From NCBI GenBank assembly GCA_021234155.1, contig JAJEKV010000062.1, forward strand, positions 2,455,305-2,519,304: a DNA stretch of 64,000 bases. The letters run 5' to 3'. The notes under the pieces are model-generated. The model saw nothing but the letters and a program-made list of their open reading frames with translations. It had not been told where the DNA came from and ran no database searches. Position 1 is the stretch's first letter; each line of letters opens with the position of its first letter. Origin of the DNA: Isoetes taiwanensis (lineage: Eukaryota; Streptophyta; Lycopodiopsida; Isoetales; Isoetaceae). Shown here one piece after another: positions 32,801 through 46,460 of the stretch. The translations under genes were made by a program, and so were the position numbers.

Positions 32801-34000
32801 TTGATTCTGGCTTGTATTCTAGGAAGAATAACTTTAAGGTGGCGGGAAGATAGTTTACTTGGCGTTTTCTCTTTTTAAGCGCTAAAAAGGTTGTGTTTTC
32901 TTTCTAGCCAAAAAAAATGTTATCTATGGTTGTGGCGTTGAATGTGGCAGCGTGGGAGAGAGGTGCAAAGGAGCTTTATCCATAGCTACATCAAACGGCG
33001 TATGCTTGATGCGCACCAAATTTTAGCGAAGGATGGAATGCAATGACTAAACCGTCATACTTTACTTGTCGTCTTAATCCTCCTTTGTTTTGCGGAACAA
33101 GAAAAATAAGGACACGCGAAGGTTTCATGCACCTCGTCAGGCCCGGCCACGAGAAGAAAAGAATGCTTGGCCGAGAGAGGAGAACTCTAGATGTGGAGCC
33201 TTGATTATAGAAAAGTTTTAATTTATTTGACCAAAACAATTTGTTTTCCATCATTCCGCGAGGGCTACTAATTTGGTTGGAGACGATGAAAACCTGGATT
33301 TCACACTTCGGTGATTGGACCTTCCTTATGGCTTTAAGCTAAAGGAAACGGCCAGATTCTGACGACCGACCTTTTAAATTTTCGGAGTTTAATGCTTTAA
33401 ATTCGGCTGACATCAAACAAGTCTAGCTTGACCAAAAAGCAGCGTCTTGTAGGTGTTTCACTCCGAGCTGTGTCGGGCCTTGTGGAGTCCGTTTAAAACT
33501 CGCCCGGATCCCAGTGCAAGCTGGTTATGAGGAAATTGGTTTGGTGATGCTTTATTACGGAATCGTTGGGCTTGTTTCTTCTTTTTTGTTTTAGTTTTCT
33601 ATTCGAATATAATTGCCTTTTGACTTGTTCTCTTTGTTTGTTTCTTGTTACCCGGTTTTAGATTGGTGACACCACTCTAATTTCTCTGGGTACAAAACAA
33701 ATGTGACTACCATGGCGTGGTAGGATGAGTAAGGTTGAATACCTCCATGTTCGCGTCTTTGGGTTTACGATGAGCATACCATGGAGCATTTTTAACCGCG
33801 GCATGCGGAATTTTCTAATGTGTTTAGAACCGAGCATTAGCTAAAAGCTCTGGGGACCTAGTGCACAAGGTAGGGTGATGTCACTACTGAAGCCTCAAAG
33901 CTAATCAACCATCTCCTGAACATGTTTTCGCGTCCGGAGGTGGAGTGCTGTCTGCAGCTGCAGTGCTGACAATAGCTTATTGCACTTAGGAAGGTAGGGT
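32801..34000. other. unassigned sequence
   Basis: No coding motif. T-rich stretches near 33560-33650 precede GTTACCCGGTTTTAGATTGG, which has the look of an LTR-retrotransposon boundary, but no primer-binding site or partner LTR was found. Confidence 0.3.
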
Positions 34001-35869
34001 GTGTAGCGGTGGACGGTGAGCCCACGCCCATCTTAACCTCCCAACCAAATCTTGCCCAACCACCCAAACCCCACCCAAGGCCCATCCACCCACGGTCACC
34101 ATCCCCAGGCCCGCAAAACACGCTCTCTCGGCGTCCAGTGCACGCACACAGCTGAATTTGCAAAACATTGCAAAAATATGACGGAATTTAGTGATATATT
34201 ACTTTAATGTGGGATTTATATGAATACCCAGAGAGAATGGAGCACCCAGGAATTAGAGACATTTAGGAGTGAGAGTGAGAGGGCCGAGTGAGCATGAGAA
34301 AAAGGACAAAAATTTGGCAAATAAAGTTTCAACACAAGTTGGCAATACTCATACAAATTCACTCTAAAAATGATACAACATACAAAAGTAAGACACTCCA
34401 ACAAGGCTACGCTATTTAAAAGTGAAGTCCAAGTTGTTGAACTCCCAAATTAAAGCTTGATTTCAAAATAGATCTAAAACATTTATACGTAAGAATAATA
34501 ATACTGCTCAAACCGACAAAAATTTATAAGAATTATATCGAGGATTCAATCCAACCGCTTCAAAGTACATTTGAAGTTAAAAGTCAAGTCTCTCAGGTGA
34601 CTAAAACTTATGATTCTAGCTTTGAGCTCCCATCGAACTGGGTTCAGCAAAAAAGTCATGCATGTTTTGGCCCTTATGCAGCAAGATGAAATATTTTTGA
34701 ATGATCAAGACTATCTCAGGATAAATTTGTGCATTCTTCACCGCCATGACCATTTTGTATTTGTTCGAAGTTTCTGTAATCTCCTAGCTACTAGGAAGAT
34801 CTTTCCTACCTAACAGCCAGGTACTAACAAATGATTCAATTCCAAACATTTTTACCTCAATCAAGGAGAGATTCGGATTGATGTATACAAATCGATTCTG
34901 GTGAAGATGGAGTTGATTCGCGGCAACCAAGAAAAATCATCATGGATTCGGGTTCCAAAATTGGGGCCAAGCTTTGATTTTGAATCCTTACCTCTAGAAG
35001 AGAGCCGGGCTGGATTCATTAAAGAAGTAAACTGTAGAAAAAGCTACAACCGGTAAATGCATGTCAGTTCAGAAACCCCCTCGCAGAGAACATAGCTTTG
35101 CAAGTAAAACATAAATGAAGAATAGAGTAGAGTAGAAATAGTAGTTGTTGAATTTAGTAGGAAGATGGCTGGTTAGCAGTTGACTGGATCGGTAGAAGAA
35201 GAAGGCGGTGTTAAAAGTAAGAAGGGGCGGGGATATTAACGGCGGCTCTTTTGCCGCGCTGTTGCTTTTGCCATGGCACCAAACGTCGCGCATGTCCACG
35301 ACGCACGCCACCCACGCGGAGTTCCTAACTCACGCCAATTCCTGAACCTGTTCCACCCGCCAACGTCCCACCACCGCCCATTTTGTCTGCCCACCCCTGA
35401 AACCACCTTGGCAGCCAAACCCACCTACCCAAAATGCAAATTTTTCCATCCCAAATGACTCCAACCTGCTTCATCCCACTGTCTCGGTCCAGGTCCCCAC
35501 CCATACACCCAAAGCACTTATGTTACTGCAACCCTTCAAAGGACTGTGACTATACTGGCCAGCCATTCCAAAGCAGCCCCAGAACCCTGGCCCACCGACA
35601 TCCCTAGGACATTCCCAAAGGAGGTGGACCAAAGACTATTCTCGAAAACAAAAACTTCAACAGGCTGGGATCGGCTCCTCCCACCCCCAGCATTTGTGAG
35701 CTGGGATGGAGCGCAGGGAGAGTGAAACTCCCAGCACTTTATCATCAAACCAAACTAACGACCATTCCACGTCAAACAAACGATCCCAAAATCTACTCTT
35801 GAAGCATGTAAATCAGCTAGCAACTCAAATACAAAGGAACAATAGGATCCGTTTGGCTGGAACCTTTCA

Positions 35870-36060
35870 ATTCAAAGTCTGCAATCAAGGTTCCTTTTGT
35901 TCAACCACATCTGAGGGGAAAATTGGATAGTTTATTGAGAATTTTTTACCCGGATGGCATTTGTGATAATGAAGTTGAAAAACAGGTTGCTCATGTCTTT
36001 GCATGGGAAAGTTGCCTTGAAGAATTGCTTGATTCCGAAGGTCATAAGATAAATTGAGCT
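35870..36060 (+). other. open segment upstream of the 36.2-kb ORF, unrecognised
   Basis: One plus-strand frame reads VPFVQPHLRGKLDSLLRIFY then PDGICDNEVEKQVAHVFAWE and SCLEELLDSEGHKIN before a TGA. The composition is that of a real helical protein and it is followed 150 bp later by another coding-like frame. It could be an exon or transposon ORF piece. I do not recognise the family. Confidence 0.35.
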
Positions 36061-36081
36061 TTATATAGTGCATACGTTATA

Positions 36082-36327
36082 ATATAAGAAATGCAAGCCG
36101 AGAAAAGGTTCAAAAACCAAAAGCTGAAAATTGATTCCAAGCCCAATATTTCTGCAATTGAAACTCCTAAGCCTTTTCTGGATCATACTAATTTGAAACA
36201 TAAAATATAAGAAATGCAAGCCGAGAAAAGGTTCAAAAGCCAAAAGCCGAAAATTGATTCTAGGCCCAATATTTCTGCAATTGAAACTCCTAAGCCTATT
36301 TTGGATCATACTAATTTGAAGCATAAC
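36082..36327 (+). repeat. 123-bp tandem duplication, a multiple of three
   Basis: Copies at 36082-36204 and 36205-36327 differ at about seven positions. The period equals 41 codons, so the frame reading MQAEKRFKSQKPKIDS is kept across the junction, but each copy begins ATATAA, which adds a stop at the junction. Confidence 0.9.
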
Positions 36328-36576
36328 CTGCAATTAGTGACAGAAAACATAAGAAAGCTTGAGGTTAAAATGGAAAGGCTAAAGTCTAGCATTGATGAGA
36401 GGAGAGCTTTCGTTAGTAAAAGGGACGTGGAGTTAGAAATCCCATATTTAGAAAAGAAAATAATGTTTAAAGAATATGCATGTGAGTCTTTGGATTCTAT
36501 TTGCAAACCTGAAGATTTCGACCTTCTTGCGAAGGAGTCGTCATTGGAAGCCATTTACTCAGGCTGTATTAGGTAA
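36214..36576 (+). CDS. hypothetical coiled-coil-like protein fragment
   Basis: A 120-codon frame from ATG 36214. It starts in the second copy of the 123-bp repeat (MQAEKRFKSQKPKIDSRPNI), then forms a charged, heptad-like helix (LQLVTENIRKLEVKMERLKS, SIDERRAFVSKRDVELEIPY) and ends LLAKESSLEAIYSGCIR with a stop at 36574-36576. No known domain was recognised. Whether it is translated, an exon, or part of an old transposon cannot be decided from the sequence. Confidence 0.35.
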   Translation: MQAEKRFKSQKPKIDSRPNISAIETPKPILDHTNLKHNLQLVTENIRKLEVKMERLKSSIDERRAFVSKRDVELEIPYLEKKIMFKEYACESLDSICKPEDFDLLAKESSLEAIYSGCIR

Positions 36577-38254
36577 TATTCTATGAGAATGGTCTCAGGG
36601 AGGAAAGATTAGGCTAGGAGTGGATGCAGATAAAGAAATCTGGGGCCTGATAGTGTTCCATTACAGCAGTTTTACTTATAAGCCTTAGTATAGTTAACAT
36701 GCTATTAGAGTTAAGTTATTTTTTTTGCCAGTAAGGTCACGCTCACTTAAATCTCAAGGGATCTGGGCCAGTTTCTGGTGAAGTGTTGCCGGGCCATGGG
36801 ATTCACCTGCTCTTGAGGCCTTTGGCTCTCATCCATGTCCGCCACTTGGCCGCCACATGCCCCATTGTCCAATCTTCAACCTTCTTCCTCTCATTACTAG
36901 GGCATATTTACAAAGAAAAAGGCAAGATATTTACAACGGAAAGGCTAGGACCTGCCTATATCCCTGTAAAAAATATAGCGAATATCCTCCACCCCTTTCC
37001 TCCGACCCTCCACCCAACCCTCTCCATGAGGAAAATTTTAATGTGTAGTTACTTATAGTAAGGAGCAATTTTCATGTGTATAAATTTAACAGCAGAGGAA
37101 ACAACTCTTGGCCTTGGCAAAGCTTTTATGGTGCATGCTCATTTTATATAGACTAGGATAGAACTTAATCTTTTAGGGAAGTTGGAACCTATAGGAGGTA
37201 TTATTTTAGTGCTGCTTTCACATGCTACTTGAGTGGTTTATAATCCCGAACTTTCGTCCCACGTCGTTCCAACCCTGTTCAAACCCCCAAAATCAAGTCA
37301 ACCAAACACCAAGCCCCTCATCCAGGCCAAACTCCCGGCCCAACCCTATAGCTGAGTGCCCATCGCAATTGCCAGTGGCCACATATGCTGGCAAGGCTTT
37401 AGGGCATTGCATCCCTAAACTATATTTAGTTGATGTCAGTAAATATGATATGGTGTCTACAAGGTCGGGTGTTGTTTTTTTGCTTACGTTTTTTTTCGAA
37501 GAGTCGAAGTTTGCATGTTGAAGCCACCTCAAGCGAGAGATATTTCCTTAAGGGCACATCACGTATGCAGGGTACTCTCATGATGTGGGTAGGGTCTTTC
37601 CTTAGTGTGCAACTTCTACGGTGGTTAATACTGCATTAAATGGAATATTCTATAGAGAATGTTCTAGATGAAAAGGTTATACACACAAAATGATTATACA
37701 GATGGATTTTAGGATAAAGAAAACTAGAATTGATATAGTTGTCCTTATCACAAGTTAAGTTTTTCTCAGTTTGTTAGTTGTAGTTGAATTCGTTGCCTTC
37801 TATTGTTGTTGTCAATGCCTCACCTAACCACATGGGATCCAATATGTTCTTTTGAAGTGTTGTTTAGGTGTTGTCTTTACAAATGATTATCCAAACACAA
37901 ACTCATATTTTACTACATGATAATTAAGCTACACATAACGTCTAGTGTGAAGTCATCTCTAAGTGTTGTGACAAAAATCTAGGGGAGATCAATTAGCCTA
38001 AGTGTTGTTAGGGCCGGGAGATCAATTGTGGTGTACATGGACAAAAGCCAATAAAAAAGAAGAAAAAGAAAAGGGCTATTAGCCATTTACAAAGAAAAGG
38101 CAAGATATTTACAATGGGAATGGAAAAGGCTAGACCTGCACATCCGGAAGGAGTAAATTGATACAAGCAAGCAGCCCAAATTGGAGCTGGAATTTCACAA
38201 CAGTTTTATAGCAAACATTCCCAAAAATATTCCATTTTTTTCCTCTGGCCTTTT

Positions 38255-38296
38255 CTCTTAGACATGAAGATGGAGGAAAATCTTCATGTCTAAGAG
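38255..38296. repeat. perfect 17-bp hairpin
   Basis: CTCTTAGACATGAAGAT (38255-38271) and its exact reverse complement (38280-38296) flank the 8-nt loop GGAGGAAA. There is no neighbouring gene. It could be a MITE end-pair or a small-RNA stem. Confidence 0.9.
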
Positions 38297-39612
38297 TTAT
38301 ATAGCATGGCTAAATGCGTCCAAATTTAACAGCAGTAGACAACGTAGCTTGGCCTGGCAACCAAAAAGCAAGCAAAACGCAGTTTTCCTCTCGAGCATTC
38401 CCAACCGCACTGTCGCCTAATAGTGGTGGAGAGCATAGAGGAATAAAGTAGGCAGATTATAATTATAGGAAATCCTAGCCAGGAAATTTGAGATTCAAGC
38501 AGGGTGGGAGCAGATTGCCACCTCGATGCTGGTGAGAGTGGAGAATGCAAAGCGGCCAGTAAGGGTTTAAAGGATATGTTCAAGCCCCATATCAATCTGC
38601 GGAATGCCACCACGGAGAATCTCGGGGCAGAGTATCGATTTGCCGACGTTGTCGGTAAAACAGGGGGGGGTGGAAAGAGGGAAGCGTTTTGCCGCCTAAA
38701 ACCGGTTAAGCTCCTGTATCCGATGCATGTTATATTAATACCGCCTGACGCGAACCAATCTTATGCTGGCGCATGGCGCTATGCTTTAATGCCAGCCGCC
38801 ACTGCCCCAGCCCACGCCCCATCCGCCCATCGGCAAACGTTCATTTAACCATCTTTCTAACCCATCCCAGCCCCCATCACCATCCCGCCCCATCCTCACG
38901 TCCCAGGGACGCCCGCCCTCAGCACCACACCCTGCCCTGTCCCTTCCTCCCTCACCCGAACACCCTGCATAGCCCCTTTCCCCATCCGTTCCACCACACC
39001 CCTGCAGTTTCGGATACTCTGTCGCCATTCTGTCCCTCCAGCCCCAGCAAGGGAGCGGAGTGGAGGGGTGGGGATCACAATTTAACTCTTTCGTCCATGT
39101 AACAGTGAAAACACTGACCTTGTAACGTCACAACGCTTTGCTCAATGCATCTTCACCATGATTACACACAATACTATGCAAAACAATTTTACATAGACTG
39201 CTTTCAAACAAGGCAATGAAATGATCCACATATCTGCTCTGGATTTTAACCCAGGCCACAACAGGACAATGATATCAACCCATTTAACATAAACAAGTAG
39301 AGAAATTCACATGGAATATCAAATTTACATTTTACATTTTCCATACTATTCAAAACTTTCCATAATATTCAAATAAACATGCTTGGTGAATGGGTTGGGC
39401 TGGATTGATTGCGGTGTTGGGTTAGTTTATGTATTTGGAATAAAGGGTTAGCCCTAGGATGCTCCTACTTATATAATCTAGTTTTGTCTCTTTGGGGCAA
39501 TGGGTTGGGTAGTTCTCGATGTCATGATTGGTCCTTTTAGTATAGTTGCTCCTCTTTGGAATTATGAAAACTTCTTATCGTGATTTTATTGTGTGAGAAA
39601 ATTGAACATGAC

Positions 39613-39820
39613 AAACTTGCCATTGAAGAAGAGTGCTATCAAACTTGCCATTGAAGAAGAGTGCTATGAAAAGCTTAAGGTAAGGTAAGCATTTGTCATG
39701 TTATAAAATATGATCATTACAGAAATCATCCTCTCGTAATAAGAAACAAATTGTGGCAAGTTTATAAGAGTTGTGTTCTGATTTAGGCGTTCATAAGAGT
39801 TGTGTTCTGATTTAGGCGTT
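39613..39820. repeat. two separate short tandem duplications (28 bp and 29 bp)
   Basis: AAACTTGCCATTGAAGAAGA + GTGCTAT(C/G) is duplicated at 39613 and 39641. ATAAGAGTTGTGTTCTGATT + TAGGCGTT(C) is duplicated at 39764 and 39793. Both are near-exact and so close together that a shared slippage- or break-repair-prone history is likely. Confidence 0.9.
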
Positions 39821-42800
39821 TGATGCATGGAAAATTACTGCCACTTCGAATGACTTTCATTCGCTTGTCTGACTCGCCGCTTCACCCATCTCTTGACGGG
39901 CCGAGGCGCGAGTGAGTGGGATGGAGCAGCGGAGTGGCGGAGGAGGATTAACATTGGCATTTTATTTTTAGTTAATTCTAAGGATGGAAATCCCTTACTC
40001 TTTTTTCGCGTTGTTGTGTTTTGTTGAGCCGCCTGGCTTTTGGCCTGTGCGCAGCCTATTGGCTTACGGTTTTAATTTCGCCACCGGGCCGTCCGGTCTC
40101 AAACTCGTACCGGCCCTCCCCTACCCGCATCGTCACCTTTACCCGCCAACTCTGTTCCGTCCCATCTACCCACCTGAAGAACCAAAACCCTGCAGACCCC
40201 AAGCATCCCGTTCAACCACTGGTGCCACCACCACGACACAAACCACATCGCACAGACGACCACCACCCATCCCGCCCTCCCACACCGCAAAACGCTGACC
40301 TGGCCCCAAACCGTACACGGTCCCACCTGATTAGACTACTTAGAAGATCATCCACCTAAACTGCTTTCATTATGATTTTAAAATTGCTTCACATGCATAC
40401 TATTTTTGACAATTTGTACTTTGTGAGCAGGGCATTGGACATACTCAAGCCACTTCGCTGGCTTGAGCCCACCTATCATGCCTCAATACCGTACGACGAA
40501 CAAAGCACATCCAAAACGCAAACAAAAGAAAAGTAACATCCAAATGCAACAAAAAACAACAACAAAATATATATTAACCCAAATGCTGGAAAACTTACAA
40601 ATTCTTGCTTCACTACAATTTTTTTGGCAAACCAGACTATGTTAGGGCAAATTGGCAAGAACCATAAACAATCACTAGTTTCAAGAACTGGCAGTTTCAA
40701 GAAACAATCACCAGACCCAAAAAGGTATGGCAAAATCCCATTAGCACCCAATTCAATCTCTAATCTGCAAGAAGCCCTCCTCTTCCCTCGCTTGCCGCCA
40801 GCTTGTAGGGTGCTAAGAAATCCTATGGCAAAATTTTGATCTTAATATAATAACACATATCATGATTTATTTTATTACAGCCATATATAATTTCACAAAT
40901 TATATAGATATATTGAGTCACTAATAAAACTCAATGACTATAAAATATATTATATTCATATACATAATTTTCTTGTGTCAACCAACAATCAGCAAAAAAA
41001 TATTTGTATTCAACAAAACAAAAAAATTCTATGAACTTTTCTCACTTGGCCGGTTTTCTTACACATCCTTGGGGCCAAGCAGCATCATTGTATGGATGGT
41101 ACTGCATTCTACTAATCTTTGTTGCATCCATGGAAGACGCATATTGACTCTCTTCTCTTCCACTTTTAGTTCTTAATTTTTGCATATGCTCCTTTTCCTT
41201 AGTTCGTGTCATTTTGATCGAGGGAGAGGCTTCATCTAGCAGGAAGAGAAGAAGGAAAGCAAATTATTGTAGGTCTATAATTGCCTTTTAATGAAATTCT
41301 GTGGGGCCAGAGCCTAAAGCTTTTAAATCCCATTCACAGTACAATATTGTTCACAGAGGGGATAGCCGAGCAGGGATAGAAACTGTGGTGGGTTAGTGGC
41401 ATAATTTTTCAGTAGTAGCTTTTGTGGAGAGCGGAGAAAGAGTGATGGTATATGATATATGGTATTATTTTTTTTAGATTTTGGATTTTTCGCTTTTAGC
41501 AGCACTTGGGTCCCATGGCTAAATTGGTTTCGTAGGTTAAAATTTCTACTCTGGTCTATTTTCCACAATTCATCTACCATCTACCCATCTACCCACCACC
41601 CATTCATCCTAACCAACCATCCATCCTGTCCAATAGAGATATATAGCGAGTGATTTATGTACTCCAAAGATTATTGTATATTTGGGTCAGCATCCCTCAA
41701 TATAGACCCTAAACTTATTAGTTTATGTATACTTTGGCTGATCCAAGTTCCTTGGTCAGCATGCGGAATATCCCAAGCATGGAAGTTCATACCAACAGAT
41801 CCAACGCCAAATACAACATTTTAATGCAATACAAGATGACGCCCAAATGCTTCAATGTACCACATTCTGAATGGCAAAGGAATACCTTATGTTAGGTGAT
41901 TTTCCCCGGCTACTTTAGAAACTGTAAAGGCATTATTTATGATATAGTGGAACACGACAAAGAGATGTGGATATTGTAAATTTATCTTGGTTCTTTGTAG
42001 CAAATATAAACTGAAGATAATTTTAATTAATATGCATTTACTAATTTTTGTTTCTTAGGCCCAACCATCCCAAACCCATCCCATGCAATGCCTTTACCTC
42101 ATCCCAACCTCAGCATTTGCTTTCTAAAAATAAAAACTCCCATGTTAACATGCATGGTATCTGTTAACCTTGAGGCTTAATGTTGCATTGGGCATGGCGA
42201 GCTGAAATTTCTCACCTATACCTTGCGCTTCTCCCTCTATACTTCACAGACATGAAAGCTGCGACTATTCCTCCTTTGACGCAGAATTTTGAACCTCGAC
42301 AACGTAAAGCTTAGGCTCTTACACCAACTATCCGCCCAATCCTAGGATCGCTTAATGCAGGCATCATTCAATCCTACCTGTCCATTAGTTGCAAAATTTT
42401 TCAGCATTTGCATTCTTGAAAATTTAGCTGCAAATTTAGTTACAAATTTCATTGCACTTGGGTAAAATTTAGTTTTCATTGCAAATTTAGTTGCACTTGC
42501 AGATTTCAAGTAACAAGATACAACACTAAAAACTCGTAAAACTATACAACGCTTTCAAAAACTCAGGATTTCAAGTAACACTAAAAACTCAGATTTCATT
42601 GAACACTCAAAAAAAAGTAATCGCTTTCATTATATATGACTTTCTCTCGAAGTCCATAATACCGAAATTGACGCAAATTGAATACTATGGTTTTTTTAAT
42701 AGAACATGCAAGTGGGAAACGTGCGTGGTGATGGTGTACGTTTATGTCAAGAAAGACACAAAGAACTGGTCGCAGAAAAGCCGCTTTCCTCAGATAAGAG

Positions 42801-45800
42801 GTGGTTAAAGTCAAGCTTTGTTTTGCAACTGCGTATAGATTCATAATGAAGCAGCTGAGAATGGTTGGAACGGCCGGTGATAGACTCACAATGACCGAAA
42901 TGTACCCCATATTAGTGAGCCAATCTTAGCCTTAACAATGCCGAATGAGTTGTAGGTTGAGGTGCGTAATGAGATAAACCGTAATGGAAGAAAGGAAAAT
43001 CGCTAAGGTGTCATGAAGTTCTCCGGGAAGAGTTACAGCAAAGGAAAGCAATGATCAATCAAGAGGGTGGAGTCGAAGTTTGCCTCTATCATTGAAACGC
43101 ATAAGTTTACGCAAGTCCCCGCCATATCCACCCACCAGAGGACGCCCACCACCCGAAGTGAGGAGAGCCACATTTCATTTTCATTGCGATTTGATAATAT
43201 TGATATGGAGTAGTAGAATTTTATGATGAGTTTGATTCAGATTCGGTTCGCCGAATCTAGGTATTGATCAAACTCGGGTTTCTATATTTTCTACTCTCTA
43301 CATTAGGGATTTTTGTTAAAAGGTCTTCAACAAAACCCGCAAGCCCGGAGGAAACTTCAAGCCTGTTTCAGCCTGCCGACAAAAATGGGCCAAATGCTTC
43401 TGTCCTAATTCCGCCCCTTGTCTCGCTAACGGACTAAGTAATTTTCATTGGTTTGTTGTTGGTGTAGCTATAGCAAAAAACAAATCCAACGAATTCAAAA
43501 CCAAGTTCTTCCTCCTCCCTCCTCGCCATTACCAACTTCCACCCCAACCCAATCACCCCATCCCAACCCCATTCCATGACGACGACACACTCAACCCATA
43601 ACCCCAAAATCCCATTCACCCAAGCAACGCCCAAACGCCTACCTGCAGGAAAACATAACCAAGGAGGTTTGCCACAGGGCCTCATGCCTTGTGCCTGCAT
43701 AGCCTTGCGAGCATTTTGCATTTTCACAAAGTGAGCATGTGGCTGATGGTGGACACATGAGAGTTTTATGGCCTGCATTCCCAAACAACGAACTCAGATT
43801 TGGATTCTCTTCCCACACTTGTTCAAATCTCTATAGCATCAAGGCTTACTTGGATATTACAAACTTAGCAAGTGGATCTCTCCAATGATGGTATTAGAGC
43901 TGCTATGCAGAACTCCAAACATGTAACTTTCTAGCCTGTTAGTATCAGAAACTTAGTTATGACATGCATAACATTGCCAATCATAATACTTCATTATTAT
44001 ATTATTCTTTGTAACAAATTGTAAAAGCAAGTGTTTGTAAGCTTAGAGTGCAAAAGCAAACCCAGCGCTGTTTGAAAGAAGAAAAGGTGAGATATAAACT
44101 ACCTATTGAGGAGTTCAGAAACTTAAACTAAAAGATTAAGCCGCTTTTAAAAAGTCACTTCAAGTCAGATTTTCACTTTTTTCGAACTCCCGCATTTTAT
44201 TACAAAAAGGCACCCCGGACCGGAACTGGGTCCCTTAATTCAATTTGTCCTGCTAGTGTGCATCCAAGCTTCCAGCTTCTGACAGTGAGCCTTCCATCAA
44301 GAACAAATGTCCCAAACAAAGGAAATTCATTAAAGATTGAAACCAAAGTTCTAGTTGGAAAAGATTCTTAGTTGAACATTTTGGCCTCTATTTTCTTAGG
44401 ACAAGAGATCACAAATTCCAAACAAAAATTAAGGAATTGTTTACTTAATCACCAAAAATACTAGTTTGAGATACCTTATATTTATAAATGGGTTTGCCAT
44501 AATATATATTACAAGCAGTGAAGAGACTATAGTGGTTCTATGGGTACAATGATTACATCCTCACACATGAACCACCTAAGTAAAGGGCGCTGGAGTTTCC
44601 AAGTCACCGTTTGTGCTGTCCAACCGATGTCACCACCCCTCTTCGATGGGGAGATGAGACGTGAGAAGGAGTGATGATGAAGATAAAATTCGCGGTTGTG
44701 GATGTAGTCAGAAAAGGCTAAAATCACGCTTCTAGCCATTTTTGGAAATACAAGCCAGAGTTTTCACAGCCGGTGCAGCGCAGCTCGCAGGGAAACACAA
44801 ATGGTTAGTTTTCACCGCAGCTCGTTTAAAACGCGCTTTTGTGTCGGGCGCCCTGCCTGCCCTCGGCACGCAAGCCCCACCGTTCTTCCCGTACCCGCCC
44901 CTTTTCCCCGCGCCCTGAAATGGAGTCTCCAACCCAAGTCCAAGGTTCTTGCCCACTGCCCAGGGCCCACACTTCCACCTACAGCCCAGCCCAAGCCCAC
45001 TGTTCGAGTGCATCTGCCCTCACAGCAGACTACTAAGCACCTACCCTCATTCACCATCCCTTTCCCCAATTCTCACCACATAGCTTGTCATTCTCATCAC
45101 ACCAGTTTATTGTTTCTTTCAAATACATTAGCATTTAGCACACATTAGCATTTAATGAGTGGTATTTAGTACATAGGGTGGGGGAGAGGTTAGTATGGAG
45201 TGAGAGGAGGCGGATGAGTATTTTGAGGAGGGGCCAAACAACAACGGTCCGCCAAAGCAAATATATAGTTATATAGTATAGTATAAAGCATACCAGCGTC
45301 CATGGAAAGCAATATGGTATACGCAACGTTCTTCAAAATAAAGGAACTTTTATCTCGTGGACATGGAATTATACGCCCAACCCCAAGGTCAATATAAGGT
45401 GTAAATATGACTATACGTAAGCAATATTACAAACACAACCATGCCAAGGCGAAATTTGAAATTAAAGCGAAGCTGGGATTTTGTAACATACCTTGAAAAA
45501 GAAGTGATTTAGGACAATGTCCTAAAGGTTCAAACTATATCATCCGGGTTGGTTGGCTACTATATCATCTGGTCATCAAGCCGATCGGGTTCGGGCCTCA
45601 TTGTGGTCTCTCAAGTGATAGAATATGTAGAAGCACCTCCGCCTAATGTATTATATAAAGTTAAACACCAAGTATTAGAAGTTAAATACTTTCCCTTTTT
45701 CTATAGTTTTTTTAATATATTATTGCATCGCAGTATCACCCCTTTTAACTTAGATTTTTAATATATTATCATCTTATTAAATAAATATTCCATGGGCTAA

Positions 45801-46460
45801 CAAAGATTCACCTATAAGGTCAAAATAATGTGGGACGCACTAAAGACACATATTGCAAACTTGAGAGAGATTCTAGACGTGATAAAAACATATTACCTAG
45901 CCACCAAAATAATTTTTTTTAATGTATTATTTTTATTTATCATCAGACTTTTTTCCCCGCCTACTTGAAATTTGAAATTTGGCATACCTTTTGGGCCTTT
46001 TCGCCAGTGCATGGTTTGCATGTAATGTGATAAGCTGTGTAACACTTCACCTCCATCTCAGAATTTCCACATCCACTGTGAATCCAGACATTCAAATCTT
46101 CCCATGTTAGGTGCAACCGGGCTCTCAGATCGATACAAATACATCTCTTTGAATTTTAATGAGATAGGCATATATGGGGCCATTAGAGCAGGCTGGGGAT
46201 TTGGGTGCTGGTGGGATGGTAGCTGCCACTGGGCAAGGGTGTGCTGCAGCACAGATAAAGGATAGTGCAGAGGTACTAAGTGGCGATTCGGGCAGTGGGT
46301 GAGATGGGAGGCAAAAGGAAACTCTACTGGCCTGAAAGCAATGCAGTAGCCACAAGCGCCTGGGCCACCTGCCGTCCCAACGTCCTGTTCTGCTTCCTAC
46401 CTGCTCCAGCCTCCTTTCCCCCCAGTCCTTCCAAGCGCGACGCCATTGGATAAAATGGCT

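Larger units (their letters stand above)
34001..46460. other. 12 kb of gene-poor DNA with recurring C-rich islands
   Basis: Islands 100-350 bp long, rich in C and poor in G on the plus strand (CCCAACC/CCCACCC phrases), occur at about 34015-34130, 35335-35710, 37250-37370, 38790-39060, 40080-40320, 41575-41640, 43495-43640 and 44840-45070, separated by AT-rich DNA. They create proline-rich or glycine-rich shadow frames. I recognise no domain apart from the weak ORF at 36214. The islands are similar in composition; I could not show that they are homologous in sequence. Confidence 0.5.

Noticed and set aside
33640-33720. LTR end of a Gypsy element (TTACCCGGTTTTAGATTGGTG)
   Set aside because: No tRNA-type primer site, no partner LTR and no gag or pol motif nearby.
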